Origin: Nonomuraea wenchangensis
Lineage (GTDB): Bacteria; Actinomycetota; Actinomycetes; Streptosporangiales; Streptosporangiaceae
Assembly: GCF_900111685.1 (NCBI RefSeq)
Contig: NZ_FOHX01000014.1
Coordinates: 124,001-188,000, forward strand
Direction: 5' to 3'
Length of the DNA stretch: 64,000 bases
Positions 38,708-46,734 of the stretch are shown piece after piece (the stretch's first letter is position 1; every line of letters begins with the position of its first letter). The position numbers were made by a program, and so were the translations under genes. Under the pieces are notes generated by a model. It ran no database searches, was not told the origin of the DNA, and saw only the letters and a program-made list of their open reading frames with translations.

Positions 38708-39385
38708 ATGAAAGGTCGCGTGCTGGTCGTCGACGACGACGCCGCTCTCGCCGAGATGCTGGGGATCGTGCTGCGGGGCGAGGGGTTCGAACCATCCTTC
38801 GTCTCTGACGGCGACAAGGCGCTCGACGCGTTCCGGGACACGCGCCCGGACCTTGTCCTGCTCGACCTGATGCTGCCGGGGGCCGACGGCATCGACGTGG
38901 CGCGCAGGATCAGGGCCGAGTCCGGGGTCCCGATCGTCATGCTCACGGCGAAGAGCGACACGATTGACGTCGTGCTCGGCCTGGAGTCGGGCGCCGACGA
39001 CTACATCGTCAAGCCGTTCAAGCCGAAGGAACTGGTCGCCCGGGTGCGGGCGCGGCTGCGCCGTACGGACGAGCCGACGCCGGAGATCCTCCAGATCGGC
39101 GACATCACCATCGACGTGGCCGGCCACTCGGTCAAGCGGGGCGAGGAGACCATCAACCTCACGCCGCTCGAGTTCGACCTGCTCGTCGCGCTGGCCCGCA
39201 AGCCGCGCCAGGTCTTCACCCGCGAGGTCCTGCTCGAACAGGTGTGGGGCTACCGCCACGCGGCCGACACGCGGCTGGTCAACGTGCACGTGCAGCGGCT
39301 CCGGGCCAAGATCGAGAAGGACCCCGAGCACCCCGAGATCGTGGTCACGGTCCGCGGCGTGGGCTATAAGGCCGGACCCGCCTGA
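38708..39385 (+). CDS. mtrA: MtrA, OmpR-family response regulator
   Basis: A 225-residue response regulator that controls cell division, wall metabolism and development genes in actinobacteria. The receiver domain has DDDAALAEML, phospho-acceptor D53 in LLDLMLPG, and KPFKPKELVARVRARL; the winged-helix domain ends VRGVGYKAGPA, the mtrA-type C-terminus. The cognate kinase gene starts 20 bp after the stop and lpqB follows, the conserved mtrA-mtrB-lpqB order. In M. tuberculosis tmk lies between sahH and mtrA; here the MoxR module and others occupy that interval. Confidence 0.97.
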   Translation: MKGRVLVVDDDAALAEMLGIVLRGEGFEPSFVSDGDKALDAFRDTRPDLVLLDLMLPGADGIDVARRIRAESGVPIVMLTAKSDTIDVVLGLESGADDYIVKPFKPKELVARVRARLRRTDEPTPEILQIGDITIDVAGHSVKRGEETINLTPLEFDLLVALARKPRQVFTREVLLEQVWGYRHAADTRLVNVHVQRLRAKIEKDPEHPEIVVTVRGVGYKAGPA

Positions 39386-39405
39386 CCCGCCCGCCCCCAC
39401 CCGCC

Positions 39406-41151
39406 ATGCCCCCGACGAAGACCAACCGCTCCCGTCGGCGGACGCCGCGCCAGATCCTCGGCGGCGCCCGCCGGCGGGTGCGGCGTGCGGTGGGCAGGGC
39501 GCGCAGCGTCTGGCGGCGCTCGCTGCAGCTCCAGGTGGTCACCAGCACGCTGGTGATCTCCGTCATCGTGGTCGTGGTGCTCGGCACGTTCCTGTCCGAG
39601 CAGATCAACCGGGCCGTCATCCAGAGCAGCCAGCAGTCCTCGGTCAGCGAGGCCAACGCCGACCGGCTGCAGATCGCCGACGCGCTCGCGCCTCCCGACG
39701 ACGACCAGGCCAAGGCCGTCGAGGCGGGCAAGGCCGCGGTCAACCCGCTCGACGAGGTGATGGGCGCCGTCACCGGCTCCGTCGACGGCGGCTCCAAGAA
39801 GCGCTACGACGTGCTCATACTCAACGTCGCGGCCCCCGGGCAGTCGCGCGCCTCCGGCCGCCTCGTGCCCGGCAACGTGCCGCCCGCCCTGCGCGCCGGG
39901 CTGCAGCGCAACATCACGAAGCTGGTCTACGACAAGCCCATCGTCTCCATCGAGCGTGTCGGGCTGACCGGGCAGAGCCAGCCGCGCCTGATGTACATCG
40001 TCGGCGGCATCGTCCACGAGCCCTTCAGCGGCCAGAACTACGAGGTCTACCACTTCTTCCCGCTCGACGAGGAAGAGGCGCTGCTGTCCACCGTCCGGCT
40101 CGCCATCGTCGTGGTGGGGCTCGGCCTCGTGCTGCTGCTGGCGGCCATCGCCTACCTGGTGGCCAGGCAGGTCGTCACCCCCGTCCGGCTGGCCCGCCAG
40201 GCCGCCGAACGGCTGGCCGCGGGCAAGCTGGACGAACGGCTCAAGGTACGCGGCGAGGACGACCTCGCCCGCCTGGCCAACTCCTTCAACGAGATGGCCG
40301 CCAACCTGGCGCTCAAGATCCACCAGCTTGAGGAGCTGTCGCAGGTCCAGCGGCAGTTCGTCTCCGACGTCTCGCACGAGCTGCGCACCCCGCTGACCAC
40401 CGTGCGCATGGCCGCCGACCTGCTCTACGACGCCCGCGAGGACTTCGACCCCATGGCCGCCCGCTCGGCCGAGCTCATGCAGGCCCAGCTCGAACGGTTC
40501 GAGTCGATGCTGGGCGACCTGCTGGAGATCAGCCGCTACGACGCCGGCGCGGCCACCCTCGACCTGGAGCCCGTCGACGTCACCAAGGTCGTGCTGCGCG
40601 CCATAGAGGACTCCGAGGCGCTGGCCGAGCGCCACGGCACCCGCTTCGAGCTGCGGCTGCCGCCCGAGCCCTGCATGGCCGAGATCGACAACCGCCGGGT
40701 CGAGCGGATCCTGCGCAACCTGCTGTTCAACGCCATAGAGCACGGCGAGGGCAGGGAGATCGTCGTCACCGTCGGCGCCGACCGCGACGCCGTGGCGGTC
40801 GCCGTACGCGACCACGGCATAGGACTCAAACCGGGCGAGGACACCATGGTCTTCGACCGGTTCTGGCGGGCCGACCCGTCACGGGCGCGCACCATAGGCG
40901 GCACCGGGCTCGGCCTGGCGATCTCCCGCGAGGACGCCACCCTGCACGGCGGCTGGCTCCAGGCGTGGGGACAGCCGGGCGAGGGCTCGCAGTTCAGGCT
41001 GACGCTGCCGCGCACGGCGGGGGCCGACCTCAAGGGGTCGCCGCTGCCGCTCGTGCCGCCCGAGATCGAGATGCGGCGCACCTGGCGCGGGTCCATGACG
41101 CCCGTGCTGCTGCCCGCCGTGGGGGACGGGGCGCTCGATGACGAGGACTAG
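39406..41151 (+). CDS. mtrB: MtrB, sensor histidine kinase
   Basis: A 581-residue membrane kinase for MtrA. Two helices (about 45-65 and 228-250) bound an extracytoplasmic sensor of about 160 residues; then HAMP (RQVVTPVRLARQAAERLAAGKLDERL), HisKA with H324 in SDVSHELRTPLTTV, and HATPase with NRRVERILRNLLFNAIEH, VRDHGIGLKPG and GGTGLGLAIS. The N-terminus is strongly basic. The 3' end overlaps lpqB by 14 bp, consistent with the known role of LpqB in modulating MtrAB signalling. Confidence 0.96.
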   Translation: MPPTKTNRSRRRTPRQILGGARRRVRRAVGRARSVWRRSLQLQVVTSTLVISVIVVVVLGTFLSEQINRAVIQSSQQSSVSEANADRLQIADALAPPDDDQAKAVEAGKAAVNPLDEVMGAVTGSVDGGSKKRYDVLILNVAAPGQSRASGRLVPGNVPPALRAGLQRNITKLVYDKPIVSIERVGLTGQSQPRLMYIVGGIVHEPFSGQNYEVYHFFPLDEEEALLSTVRLAIVVVGLGLVLLLAAIAYLVARQVVTPVRLARQAAERLAAGKLDERLKVRGEDDLARLANSFNEMAANLALKIHQLEELSQVQRQFVSDVSHELRTPLTTVRMAADLLYDAREDFDPMAARSAELMQAQLERFESMLGDLLEISRYDAGAATLDLEPVDVTKVVLRAIEDSEALAERHGTRFELRLPPEPCMAEIDNRRVERILRNLLFNAIEHGEGREIVVTVGADRDAVAVAVRDHGIGLKPGEDTMVFDRFWRADPSRARTIGGTGLGLAISREDATLHGGWLQAWGQPGEGSQFRLTLPRTAGADLKGSPLPLVPPEIEMRRTWRGSMTPVLLPAVGDGALDDED

Positions 41152-42877
41152 GCGGCTCTGCGCCGTCGCCGCGGTGGCCGCGGCCGTGGCGCTCACCGGC
41201 TCGGGGTGCTCCGTGATCCCGGTCAGCGGCCCGTACGTGGTGGACGACACGGGCAGCGGCGACCCGCTGAGCAAGCCGTTCCAGCGGATGATCGCCACCG
41301 CGCCGCAGCCCGCCTGGAGCCCTCAGGACGTGCTCAAGGGCCTCCAGGCGGCCATGGCGGCCTACGACGACGACCCGACGGTCCTGCCCCAATACCTCAC
41401 GCCCGAGGCGCTGCGCGGCTGGAGCCCCGACGGCGCGGTGACCGTGCTCGACGACGCCTGGAACTGGACCTTCGACCTGGGCGACCAGGACGGCACCGAG
41501 TCGGTGCAGAAGATCTCCGTCAAGGCCCCCCAGATCGCCAGGATCGAGGAGGACGACACCTACGTGCCGCTGGCCGGGAACTGGGCGCGGCCGTTCGAGC
41601 TGGTCAAGGTCGAGGGCGTCGGCTACCGGGTGCGCGGCCTGCCGCAGGGGATCATCCTCACCAAGTCCGACGTCGCGCGGGCCTACCGGCCGACCAAGCT
41701 CTACTACCTCGGCAACGGCACCCAGGACCGGCTGGTCGTGGACAGCGTGCGGCTGCGGCTCAAGCCGACCAAGACGTACGCGCAGGTCGTGCTCGAACGG
41801 CTGCTCAAGGCGCCGAGCGCGGCACTCCAGGGCGCGGTGAGCACCAGCTTCCCCACCGGCACCAAGATCGAGTCCGTGCGCTCGGGCGAGGACGAACGGG
41901 TCGTCATCAACCTGTCGGGCCCGATCGACCCCCTCGACCTGAGCGGCGAGCACGGCCTCATGGCCCAGATCCGCTACAGCCTCACCAACAACGACGTCGC
42001 CAAGGGCCGCGCCATCGAGGTGCAGGTGGACGGGGAGCAGTATTCCGTCTCGCAGCCCAACGTCGACCAGGGCTGGCTGGACAACGGCGTCAACACCGAC
42101 TACTACGTCGACAAGGGCGCCGTCCACTACATGACCACCGAGGGGCCGGGCGGCGCCATCGCCGGGCCCGCCGGGCAGCCGCGCGAGGGCTACTCCAACT
42201 TCGCCCTGTCCAAGCAGGGCGACCTCGTCGCCGCCCAGACCTCCACCGGCATCTCCATCACCACCGCCACCCAGGAGGGGCAGTGGCAGGAGGTCATCCC
42301 GGGCTCCCCGCAGGACCTCACCGCGCCGTCCTGGCACCGCGACGGGTCGCTGTGGACGTTCGACCGCAAGAACGGCGTCGTGCTGCGCTACGACCCCGCC
42401 GCCAACCGCCCCGCCGAGCGCGTCGCCGCGCCGGGGCTGAAGGGCTGGGACGTCACCCGCATGCGCATCGCCAGGGACGGCGTACGCGTGGTGCTGACCA
42501 CCCGCGAGAACATCGTGCACGTCGGCGCGCTGACCCAGACGGGCGGGCTGATGCTCAGCAACGTCCGGGTGCCGACGGCCAGGGAGCCCGGCGGGGTCAT
42601 CGAGGACCTCGCCTGGCGCGACGACGAGCACGTGCTCGTGCTGGTCAAGAGCAACGCAGGCCAGACACTGAACGAGATCGACATCGGCGACGGCGACGTC
42701 ACCGAGATCCCGCTGAAGAACCGGCTGCGCCGGGTCGCGGCGCTCAACGAGCACGTGCTCGCGCAGGCGGAGACCGGCAAGGGGAAGGGCTCGGAGATCC
42801 TGGAGCTCTCGCAGGACCAGAGCTGGAAGACCAGGATCGAGTCGAACGCCGAAGCCCCCCTGTTCCCCCTGGGCTGA
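41138..42877 (+). CDS. lpqB: LpqB, lipoprotein modulating MtrAB
   Basis: A 579-residue lipoprotein anchored outside the cell membrane. The signal peptide ends in LTGSGC (Cys at about 25). A GerMN domain occupies about 170-295 (LYYLGNGTQDRLVVDSVRLRL, YAQVVLERLLKAPS, INLSGPIDPLDL), followed by a beta-propeller-like LpqB domain to the end. In mycobacteria LpqB contacts the extracellular MtrB domain. Full length for the family. A hairpin follows immediately. Confidence 0.96.
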   Translation: MTRTRRLCAVAAVAAAVALTGSGCSVIPVSGPYVVDDTGSGDPLSKPFQRMIATAPQPAWSPQDVLKGLQAAMAAYDDDPTVLPQYLTPEALRGWSPDGAVTVLDDAWNWTFDLGDQDGTESVQKISVKAPQIARIEEDDTYVPLAGNWARPFELVKVEGVGYRVRGLPQGIILTKSDVARAYRPTKLYYLGNGTQDRLVVDSVRLRLKPTKTYAQVVLERLLKAPSAALQGAVSTSFPTGTKIESVRSGEDERVVINLSGPIDPLDLSGEHGLMAQIRYSLTNNDVAKGRAIEVQVDGEQYSVSQPNVDQGWLDNGVNTDYYVDKGAVHYMTTEGPGGAIAGPAGQPREGYSNFALSKQGDLVAAQTSTGISITTATQEGQWQEVIPGSPQDLTAPSWHRDGSLWTFDRKNGVVLRYDPAANRPAERVAAPGLKGWDVTRMRIARDGVRVVLTTRENIVHVGALTQTGGLMLSNVRVPTAREPGGVIEDLAWRDDEHVLVLVKSNAGQTLNEIDIGDGDVTEIPLKNRLRRVAALNEHVLAQAETGKGKGSEILELSQDQSWKTRIESNAEAPLFPLG

Positions 42878-42895
42878 ACCCCTCGGGGGGTCAGT
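42875..42895. terminator. Compact hairpin between lpqB and the oxidoreductase gene
   Basis: CTGAACCCC and GGGGTCAG can pair with one bulged A around TCGG. The hairpin spans the 13-bp gap between convergent genes and overlaps both stop codons, so it may stop transcription from both sides. Confidence 0.5.
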
Positions 42896-43832
42896 TCACC
42901 AGCACGATCCTCCCTCGGGCGTGGCGGGTCTCGCTCAGCTCGTGCGCCGCCGCCGCCTCGGTGAGCGGGAACGCCGCCGCGACCGGCACCCGCAGCCGCC
43001 CCCGCGCGGCGAGCCCGACCGCGACGCCGAGGCCGTGCACCGCGAGCGGGTCGGCGCCCGCCCCGGGGTCCGCGCCCGGCGACCCGTGCGACAGGTGCAC
43101 GCCATGGGCCGCCGCGGTGAGGTCGGGGGCGATGGTCACCACGCGCGCGGGGTCCCCGGCCAGGGCGACCAGGTCGGGCAGCGCCCCTCCCGCGCAGTCG
43201 AACACCGCGTCCACCCCGCCCGGGACCAGCGCGCGGACCCGTTCGACCAGGCCCGGCCCGTACGTGGTCGGCTCCGCCCCTAGCGAGCGCAGGAAGTCGT
43301 GGTTGCGCGGACTCGCCGTGCCGATCACGGTGGCGCCACGGGCTACCGCGAGCTGCACGGCGACCGTCCCCACCCCGCCGGCCGCGCCCTGCACCAGCAC
43401 CGTGTGCCCGGCGCCGGCCCCGAGCCGGTCGAGCACCCGTGTGGCCGTCTCGACGCTGCCCGCGGCCCCACCGGCCTCCTCCCAGCTCCACGCGGCCGGT
43501 TTCGGCGCCCAGGCCACCAGGACCGCGTGGTCGGCGTTGGCGCCGCGCGTCGCCGCCGCGGTCATGCCGAACACCTCGTCGCCCGTCTCGACGCCCGTCA
43601 CGCCCTCGCCGACCTCGTCCACCACGCCCGCGGCGTCGAACCCGGTACGGAACGGGAACGTCACCGGCACCACACCGCGCAGCTCGCCCGAGCGGATGCG
43701 CGTCTCTCCCGTGGACAACCCGGACGCCCGCACGGCGACGCGGACCGTCCCCGGCCCGGCGTGCGGCTCCTCGACCTCGGCGACGTGCACCACGCCCGGC
43801 CCGCCGTACGCGGAAAACTGGACTGCTCTCAT
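42891..43832 (-). CDS. Zinc-independent MDR/quinone oxidoreductase-like NADPH dehydrogenase
   Basis: A 313-residue medium-chain dehydrogenase/reductase. The N-terminal GroES-like half has FRTGFDAAGVVDEVGEGVTGVETGDEVFG, and the Rossmann half VLVQGAAGGVGTVAVQLAVARGATVIGTAS with the AxxGVG pattern of the quinone reductase branch. Zinc ligands of alcohol dehydrogenases are absent. Substrate is unknown. It diverges from a TetR regulator with which it shares a 49-bp region containing two CCGTACGG boxes, so it is probably that repressor's target. Confidence 0.9.
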   Translation of the reverse strand: MRAVQFSAYGGPGVVHVAEVEEPHAGPGTVRVAVRASGLSTGETRIRSGELRGVVPVTFPFRTGFDAAGVVDEVGEGVTGVETGDEVFGMTAAATRGANADHAVLVAWAPKPAAWSWEEAGGAAGSVETATRVLDRLGAGAGHTVLVQGAAGGVGTVAVQLAVARGATVIGTASPRNHDFLRSLGAEPTTYGPGLVERVRALVPGGVDAVFDCAGGALPDLVALAGDPARVVTIAPDLTAAAHGVHLSHGSPGADPGAGADPLAVHGLGVAVGLAARGRLRVPVAAAFPLTEAAAAHELSETRHARGRIVLVN

Positions 43833-43835
43833 GCG

Positions 43836-43867
43836 CCGTACGGTAGGGGGACACCCCGTCCGTACGG
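43836..43867. promoter_or_regulatory. Candidate TetR operator: two CCGTACGG boxes
   Basis: CCGTACGG, itself a perfect palindrome, occurs at 43836-43843 and 43860-43867, 24 bp apart start to start, within the 49 bp separating the divergent oxidoreductase and TetR genes. Symmetric paired boxes in this position are typical for an autoregulated TetR repressor controlling its neighbour. Confidence 0.6.
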
Positions 43868-43881
43868 CCGAAACGAGAGCG

Positions 43882-44487
43882 GTGACGACAGAAGTGAGTC
43901 AGAAGCCGCGCTCGGACGCCCGCGACAACCGGGCGCGCATCCTCGCGGTCGCCCGCGCGGCCTTCGCCGCCGAGGGACCCGGCGTGCCGATCCGCGAGAT
44001 CGCCCGGCGCGCGCAGGTCGGCGCGGCCACCGTCTACCGGCACTTCCCGACCAAGGAGGCGCTGCTCGCCGAGGTCGTCGCCGAGCCCATGGCCCTGTGC
44101 TCGGCGGTCGTCGAGGAAGGGCTGACCGAGTCCGACCCGTGGCGCGGGTTCTGCCTGGTGACCGAGAGGCTGATGGAGGCGCGCGCCCTCGGCAGGGGGC
44201 TGTCCGGCGCTCTCGCCGCGCGGCTGCCGTACCTCGGGGCGGAGCGGGAGCGGTCGATCCGGCTGCTGCTCCGGCTCGTCCGGCGCGCGAAGGAGGCGGG
44301 CGGCCTGCGGGCGGACTTCGTCCTGGAGGACTTCGTGCTGGCGGTGACGGCGAGCGAGGGCATCCGCGCCGGGTCGCCCGAGCTGCGGGCCGCGGCCGCG
44401 CGCCGGTTCGCGGCCCTGATGATCCAGTCGTTCCGCGCCTATCCCGTCCCCGCGCCGCTTCCGCCGGCGGTCCGGCTGCTCGGCTGA
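43882..44487 (+). CDS. TetR-family transcription regulator
   Basis: A 201-residue one-component repressor. The helix-turn-helix is NRARILAVARAAFAAEGPGVPIREIARRAQVGAATVYRHFPTKEALLAEV; the C-terminal ligand domain has the SbtR-like pattern with FLEDFVLAVTASEGIRAG-type sequence. GTG 43882 is chosen; GTG 43894 four codons later is equally possible, as neither has a clear ribosome-binding site. The gene probably controls the divergent oxidoreductase. Confidence 0.9.
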   Translation: MTTEVSQKPRSDARDNRARILAVARAAFAAEGPGVPIREIARRAQVGAATVYRHFPTKEALLAEVVAEPMALCSAVVEEGLTESDPWRGFCLVTERLMEARALGRGLSGALAARLPYLGAERERSIRLLLRLVRRAKEAGGLRADFVLEDFVLAVTASEGIRAGSPELRAAAARRFAALMIQSFRAYPVPAPLPPAVRLLG

Positions 44488-44509
44488 GCCGCCCACCCTG
44501 GCGGCGGGA

Positions 44510-45256
44510 ATGTCGGTGGCGGCGGGCATGCTGGCGGGCGTGCCGAACGCCCTGCCGAACGCCGTGCTCGACCTGATCCTGCCCCCGGCCTGCGCCGGTT
44601 GCGGCGCCAAGGGGCCCCGGTGCTGCGCCGCGTGCCTGGCCGAGCTGACCGCCCGGCCGGCCAGGCGCCTGCCGCACCCGTGCCCGCCCGGCCTCCCCGA
44701 CTGCTGGTCGGCGAGCCCGTACGACGGCCGTACGCGCCGCACCCTCCTCGCCTACAAGGAGCGGGGCGCCGTGACGCTGGCGGCGGCCCTGGCCGAGGCG
44801 CTGGCGTTCACCGCCGTGACGGCGCTCTCCAGCACCCCGGGCGCCCTTCGCGCGCTCGCGGCCGGCTTCGCCGTCGTGCCGGTCCCCAGCACCCGGGCCA
44901 CGGCCGGCGCGAGGGGCCACGACCCGGTCGCCCGCCTGGCTCTGCTCGCGGCCCGCGCCCTGTGCGCGCTCGGCCTGCCCGCGCACCCCTGGAACGGCCT
45001 GACACAGGTCCGCTCCGTGACCGATCAGGCGGGCCTGAGCAGCGCTGAGCGGGCGGCCAACCTCGCCGGGTCACTACGGGTCACCCGCCCCGCGACAGGC
45101 CCTTCAGCGCCCTGTGCGCTGCTCGTGGACGACATCGTCACGACCGGCGCCACCCTCGCCGAGGCCGCACGGGCCCTCCGATCAGCCGGAACACCGGTCC
45201 CGCTGGCGATCACGGTGGCCGCGACACGCCGAAGATCTAAAAAAGCATTACAGTGA
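44510..45256 (+). CDS. comF: ComF-family phosphoribosyltransferase-like protein
   Basis: A 248-residue protein with an N-terminal zinc-ribbon region (LPPACAGCGAKGPRCCAACLAEL), a middle TRRTLLAYKERG segment, and a C-terminal PRTase domain with the PRPP-binding LLVDDIVTTGATLAEA (about 203-218). ComF is needed for DNA uptake in competent bacteria; in actinobacteria it is retained next to hpf and lpqB without proven competence. The enzyme's substrate is unknown. The last codons use AAA-rich sequence unlike the rest, matching the shift in composition of the following gap. Confidence 0.9.
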   Translation: MSVAAGMLAGVPNALPNAVLDLILPPACAGCGAKGPRCCAACLAELTARPARRLPHPCPPGLPDCWSASPYDGRTRRTLLAYKERGAVTLAAALAEALAFTAVTALSSTPGALRALAAGFAVVPVPSTRATAGARGHDPVARLALLAARALCALGLPAHPWNGLTQVRSVTDQAGLSSAERAANLAGSLRVTRPATGPSAPCALLVDDIVTTGATLAEAARALRSAGTPVPLAITVAATRRRSKKALQ

Positions 45257-45302
45257 CAGTGAGTGAAGACGCGGCCGCTCAAGCCCCTCCCCAGGAGGTC
45301 AC

Positions 45303-45431
45303 ATGTCGCTTCCCCACGGGATGCCGCCTCAGTGCTCGACGGGCGATCCACGGTCCGCCATAGCGGACGCCGGCCGATTAAACGGGGCATCAAACCACGC
45401 CCATCCGGTCCGCCGATATCACGCAACGTGA
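45303..45431 (+). CDS. Possible 42-codon small ORF with strong ribosome-binding site and a TTA codon
   Basis: ATG 45303 lies four bases after AGGAGG (45293-45298), an unusually strong site. The 42-residue product begins MSLPHGMPPQ, ends RRYHAT and has no known motif. It contains one TTA leucine codon, rare in high-GC actinomycetes and dependent on the bldA tRNA in Streptomyces, and ATA. About 70 percent of third positions are G or C, well below neighbouring genes, so it may be a regulatory leader peptide or chance. Confidence 0.3.
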   Translation: MSLPHGMPPQCSTGDPRSAIADAGRLNGASNHAHPVRRYHAT

Positions 45432-45513
45432 TCGTCCGATCGACGCTCCGGCTGACATTCGCCCAGGATGCGGATAGCGTTCGGACATGGCACCCGTTCG
45501 GGTCCGTGGTTGC

Positions 45514-45538
45514 GCAGAGCCGGGGCTCCCGGCTCTGC
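45514..45538 (+). terminator. Strong hairpin in the comF-hpf gap
   Basis: GCAGAGCCGGG and CCCGGCTCTGC form a perfect 11-bp stem with a three-base loop. No T-run follows. It may end the comF transcript or be part of a structured hpf leader. Confidence 0.5.
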
Positions 45539-45620
45539 TAGCCGATGCCAGCCGCAGGCAAAACGGTCCACGTAAGGCGACTCTTTGTCGACCGATCACG
45601 GTGCGGCTTAGGGGTAAGTC

Positions 45621-45667
45621 CTGCCTTCCCGAGAGGTCAGATGCCTCTCGCCAGAAGAGAAGGGCAG
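45621..45667 (+). ncRNA. Nested stem-loop in the hpf leader
   Basis: CGAGAGG (45630-45636) pairs perfectly with CCTCTCG (45644-45650) around a seven-base loop, and outside it CTGCCTTC (45621-45628) pairs with GAAGGGCAG (45659-45667) with one bulged G. A closed outer helix holding an inner hairpin suggests a folded RNA element about 200 bases before hpf. It did not match a riboswitch class I know. Confidence 0.4.
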
Positions 45668-45868
45668 TAGTGGCAACAGAGCTGCGAAACCCTCAGCAGG
45701 CGGATGTGGGGTCGAAGACCAGGTCGGCCGGACGGGTGCCAACGGAGTTCCCGGTGATCACGAGTCGGAAGAGGGTAACGGTGACAGAAAGGCGGACAGA
45801 GGACCTCGCCCGATCGGCAGCTCGTCGGGCGCTCTTGCTCAGTCGTTAGACGGAAGGGGGGCTTTTGC

Positions 45869-46558
45869 ATGGACATCATCGTCAAGGGCCGACACACAGG
45901 TGTGAGTGATCGGTTCCGCGACCAAGTGACGACCAAGCTGGCCAGGATCGAACGTCTGGACAACAAACTCATCCGAGTCGATGTGCAGGTGTCGAAGGAA
46001 CGCAATCCGCGCCTCGCGGGACAGCGGGAGCGCGTCGAGCTCACCATCCACTCCCGAGGGCCGGCCGTCCGCGCCGAGGCCTCGGCCGACGACCGGTTCG
46101 CCGCCCTCGACCTGGCGCTCGACAAGCTGGAAGGCCGTCTCAGGCGGCTCGCCGACCGGCGCAAGGTCCACCACGGCAACCACTGCCCGCCCTCCGTCGC
46201 GGAGATCACCGCGACCCTTCCCGACGTCGCCGGCCTGCCGCCCCAGGAGCCGGTCGCGAAGTCCCCGGCCGGCGAGAGCGAGCCGCTCGGGCACGCCGAA
46301 GACGACTACGTCGACGTCACCTACGAAGACAGGACCGACGAGGACATCGTCCCGATCGAGATGGACGGCGAGGGGCCGCTCATCGTCAGGGAGAAGTTCC
46401 ACCGGGCCGAGCCGATGACCATCGACCAGGCGCTGCTCGAGATGGAGCTGGTCGGCCACGACTTCTACCTCTTCCGTGACAAGGAGAGCGGCCAGCCGAG
46501 CGTCGTCTACAACAGACGCGGGTACAACTACGGCGTGTTGCGGCTCGTAGAGCCCTGA
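45869..46558 (+). CDS. hpf: Ribosome hibernation promoting factor, long form
   Basis: A 229-residue long HPF that joins 70S ribosomes into inactive 100S dimers under stress. The N-terminal S30AE domain (about 1-100) begins MDIIVKGRHTGVSDRFRDQVTTKLARIERL; the C-terminal dimerisation domain (about 170-229) is REKFHRAEPMTIDQALLEMELVGHDFYLFRDKESG and VYNRRGYNYGVLRL. A charged acidic linker joins them. Corresponds to Rv3241c. The preceding 612 bp may regulate it. An orphan NarL-type regulator follows. Confidence 0.96.
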   Translation: MDIIVKGRHTGVSDRFRDQVTTKLARIERLDNKLIRVDVQVSKERNPRLAGQRERVELTIHSRGPAVRAEASADDRFAALDLALDKLEGRLRRLADRRKVHHGNHCPPSVAEITATLPDVAGLPPQEPVAKSPAGESEPLGHAEDDYVDVTYEDRTDEDIVPIEMDGEGPLIVREKFHRAEPMTIDQALLEMELVGHDFYLFRDKESGQPSVVYNRRGYNYGVLRLVEP

Positions 46559-46653
46559 TCGCTTACTGAAAAAGATCTTCTCGACCACCCGAGGACCGCG
46601 GCACACGTGCCATCATGGCGGTTACGGCTCTGGCCCCCCGACGAGGAGGAGAC

Positions 46654-46734
46654 GTGAGCGAGCTCAGTCAGGTTCAGCCGAGCGAGCGAAGCGAGGGAAG
46701 CGCGGGCGCGAGGCGGATCAAGGAGGCCTCGTGA
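46654..46734 (+). CDS. Possible 26-residue coupled small ORF before the response regulator
   Basis: GTG 46654 sits four bases after AGGAGGA (46644-46650). The 26 residues begin MSELSQVQ and end RRIKEAS; its TGA overlaps the regulator's GTG start as GTGA. It includes GAGCGAGCGAAGCGAG, a short motif that recurs in many actinomycete genomes, so the frame may have arisen from a repeat. Both starts share GTGAGCGAG. It could tune translation of the regulator. Confidence 0.4.
   Translation: MSELSQVQPSERSEGSAGARRIKEAS

Larger units (their letters stand above)
45257..45868. other. 612-bp gene-poor, structured region upstream of hpf
   Basis: This gap is clearly less GC-rich than the flanking genes. 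It holds a candidate 42-codon ORF, an 11-bp hairpin at 45514-45538 and a nested hairpin at 45621-45667, each described separately, and a good ribosome-binding site (GAAGGGGGG) for hpf at its end. A longer open frame at 45487-45849 has no recognisable domain, poor third-position bias and no ribosome-binding site. The region may be a long regulated 5' leader of hpf or may contain a small RNA. Confidence 0.5.

Noticed and set aside
41206-43881. A long forward frame joining the lpqB region to the TetR gene
   Set aside because: Only its last 201 codons (from 43882) encode a domain; the remainder is an out-of-frame shadow of lpqB and the antisense of the oxidoreductase.
45490-45700. Possible c-di-AMP (ydaO-type) or other known riboswitch before hpf
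   Set aside because: I looked for the conserved core and pseudoknot pieces of the ydaO class and did not find them; only generic stem-loops are supported.
45487-45849. A 120-codon open frame in the comF-hpf gap
   Set aside because: It runs through both hairpins, has no ribosome-binding site or recognisable domain, and its codon bias is poor.
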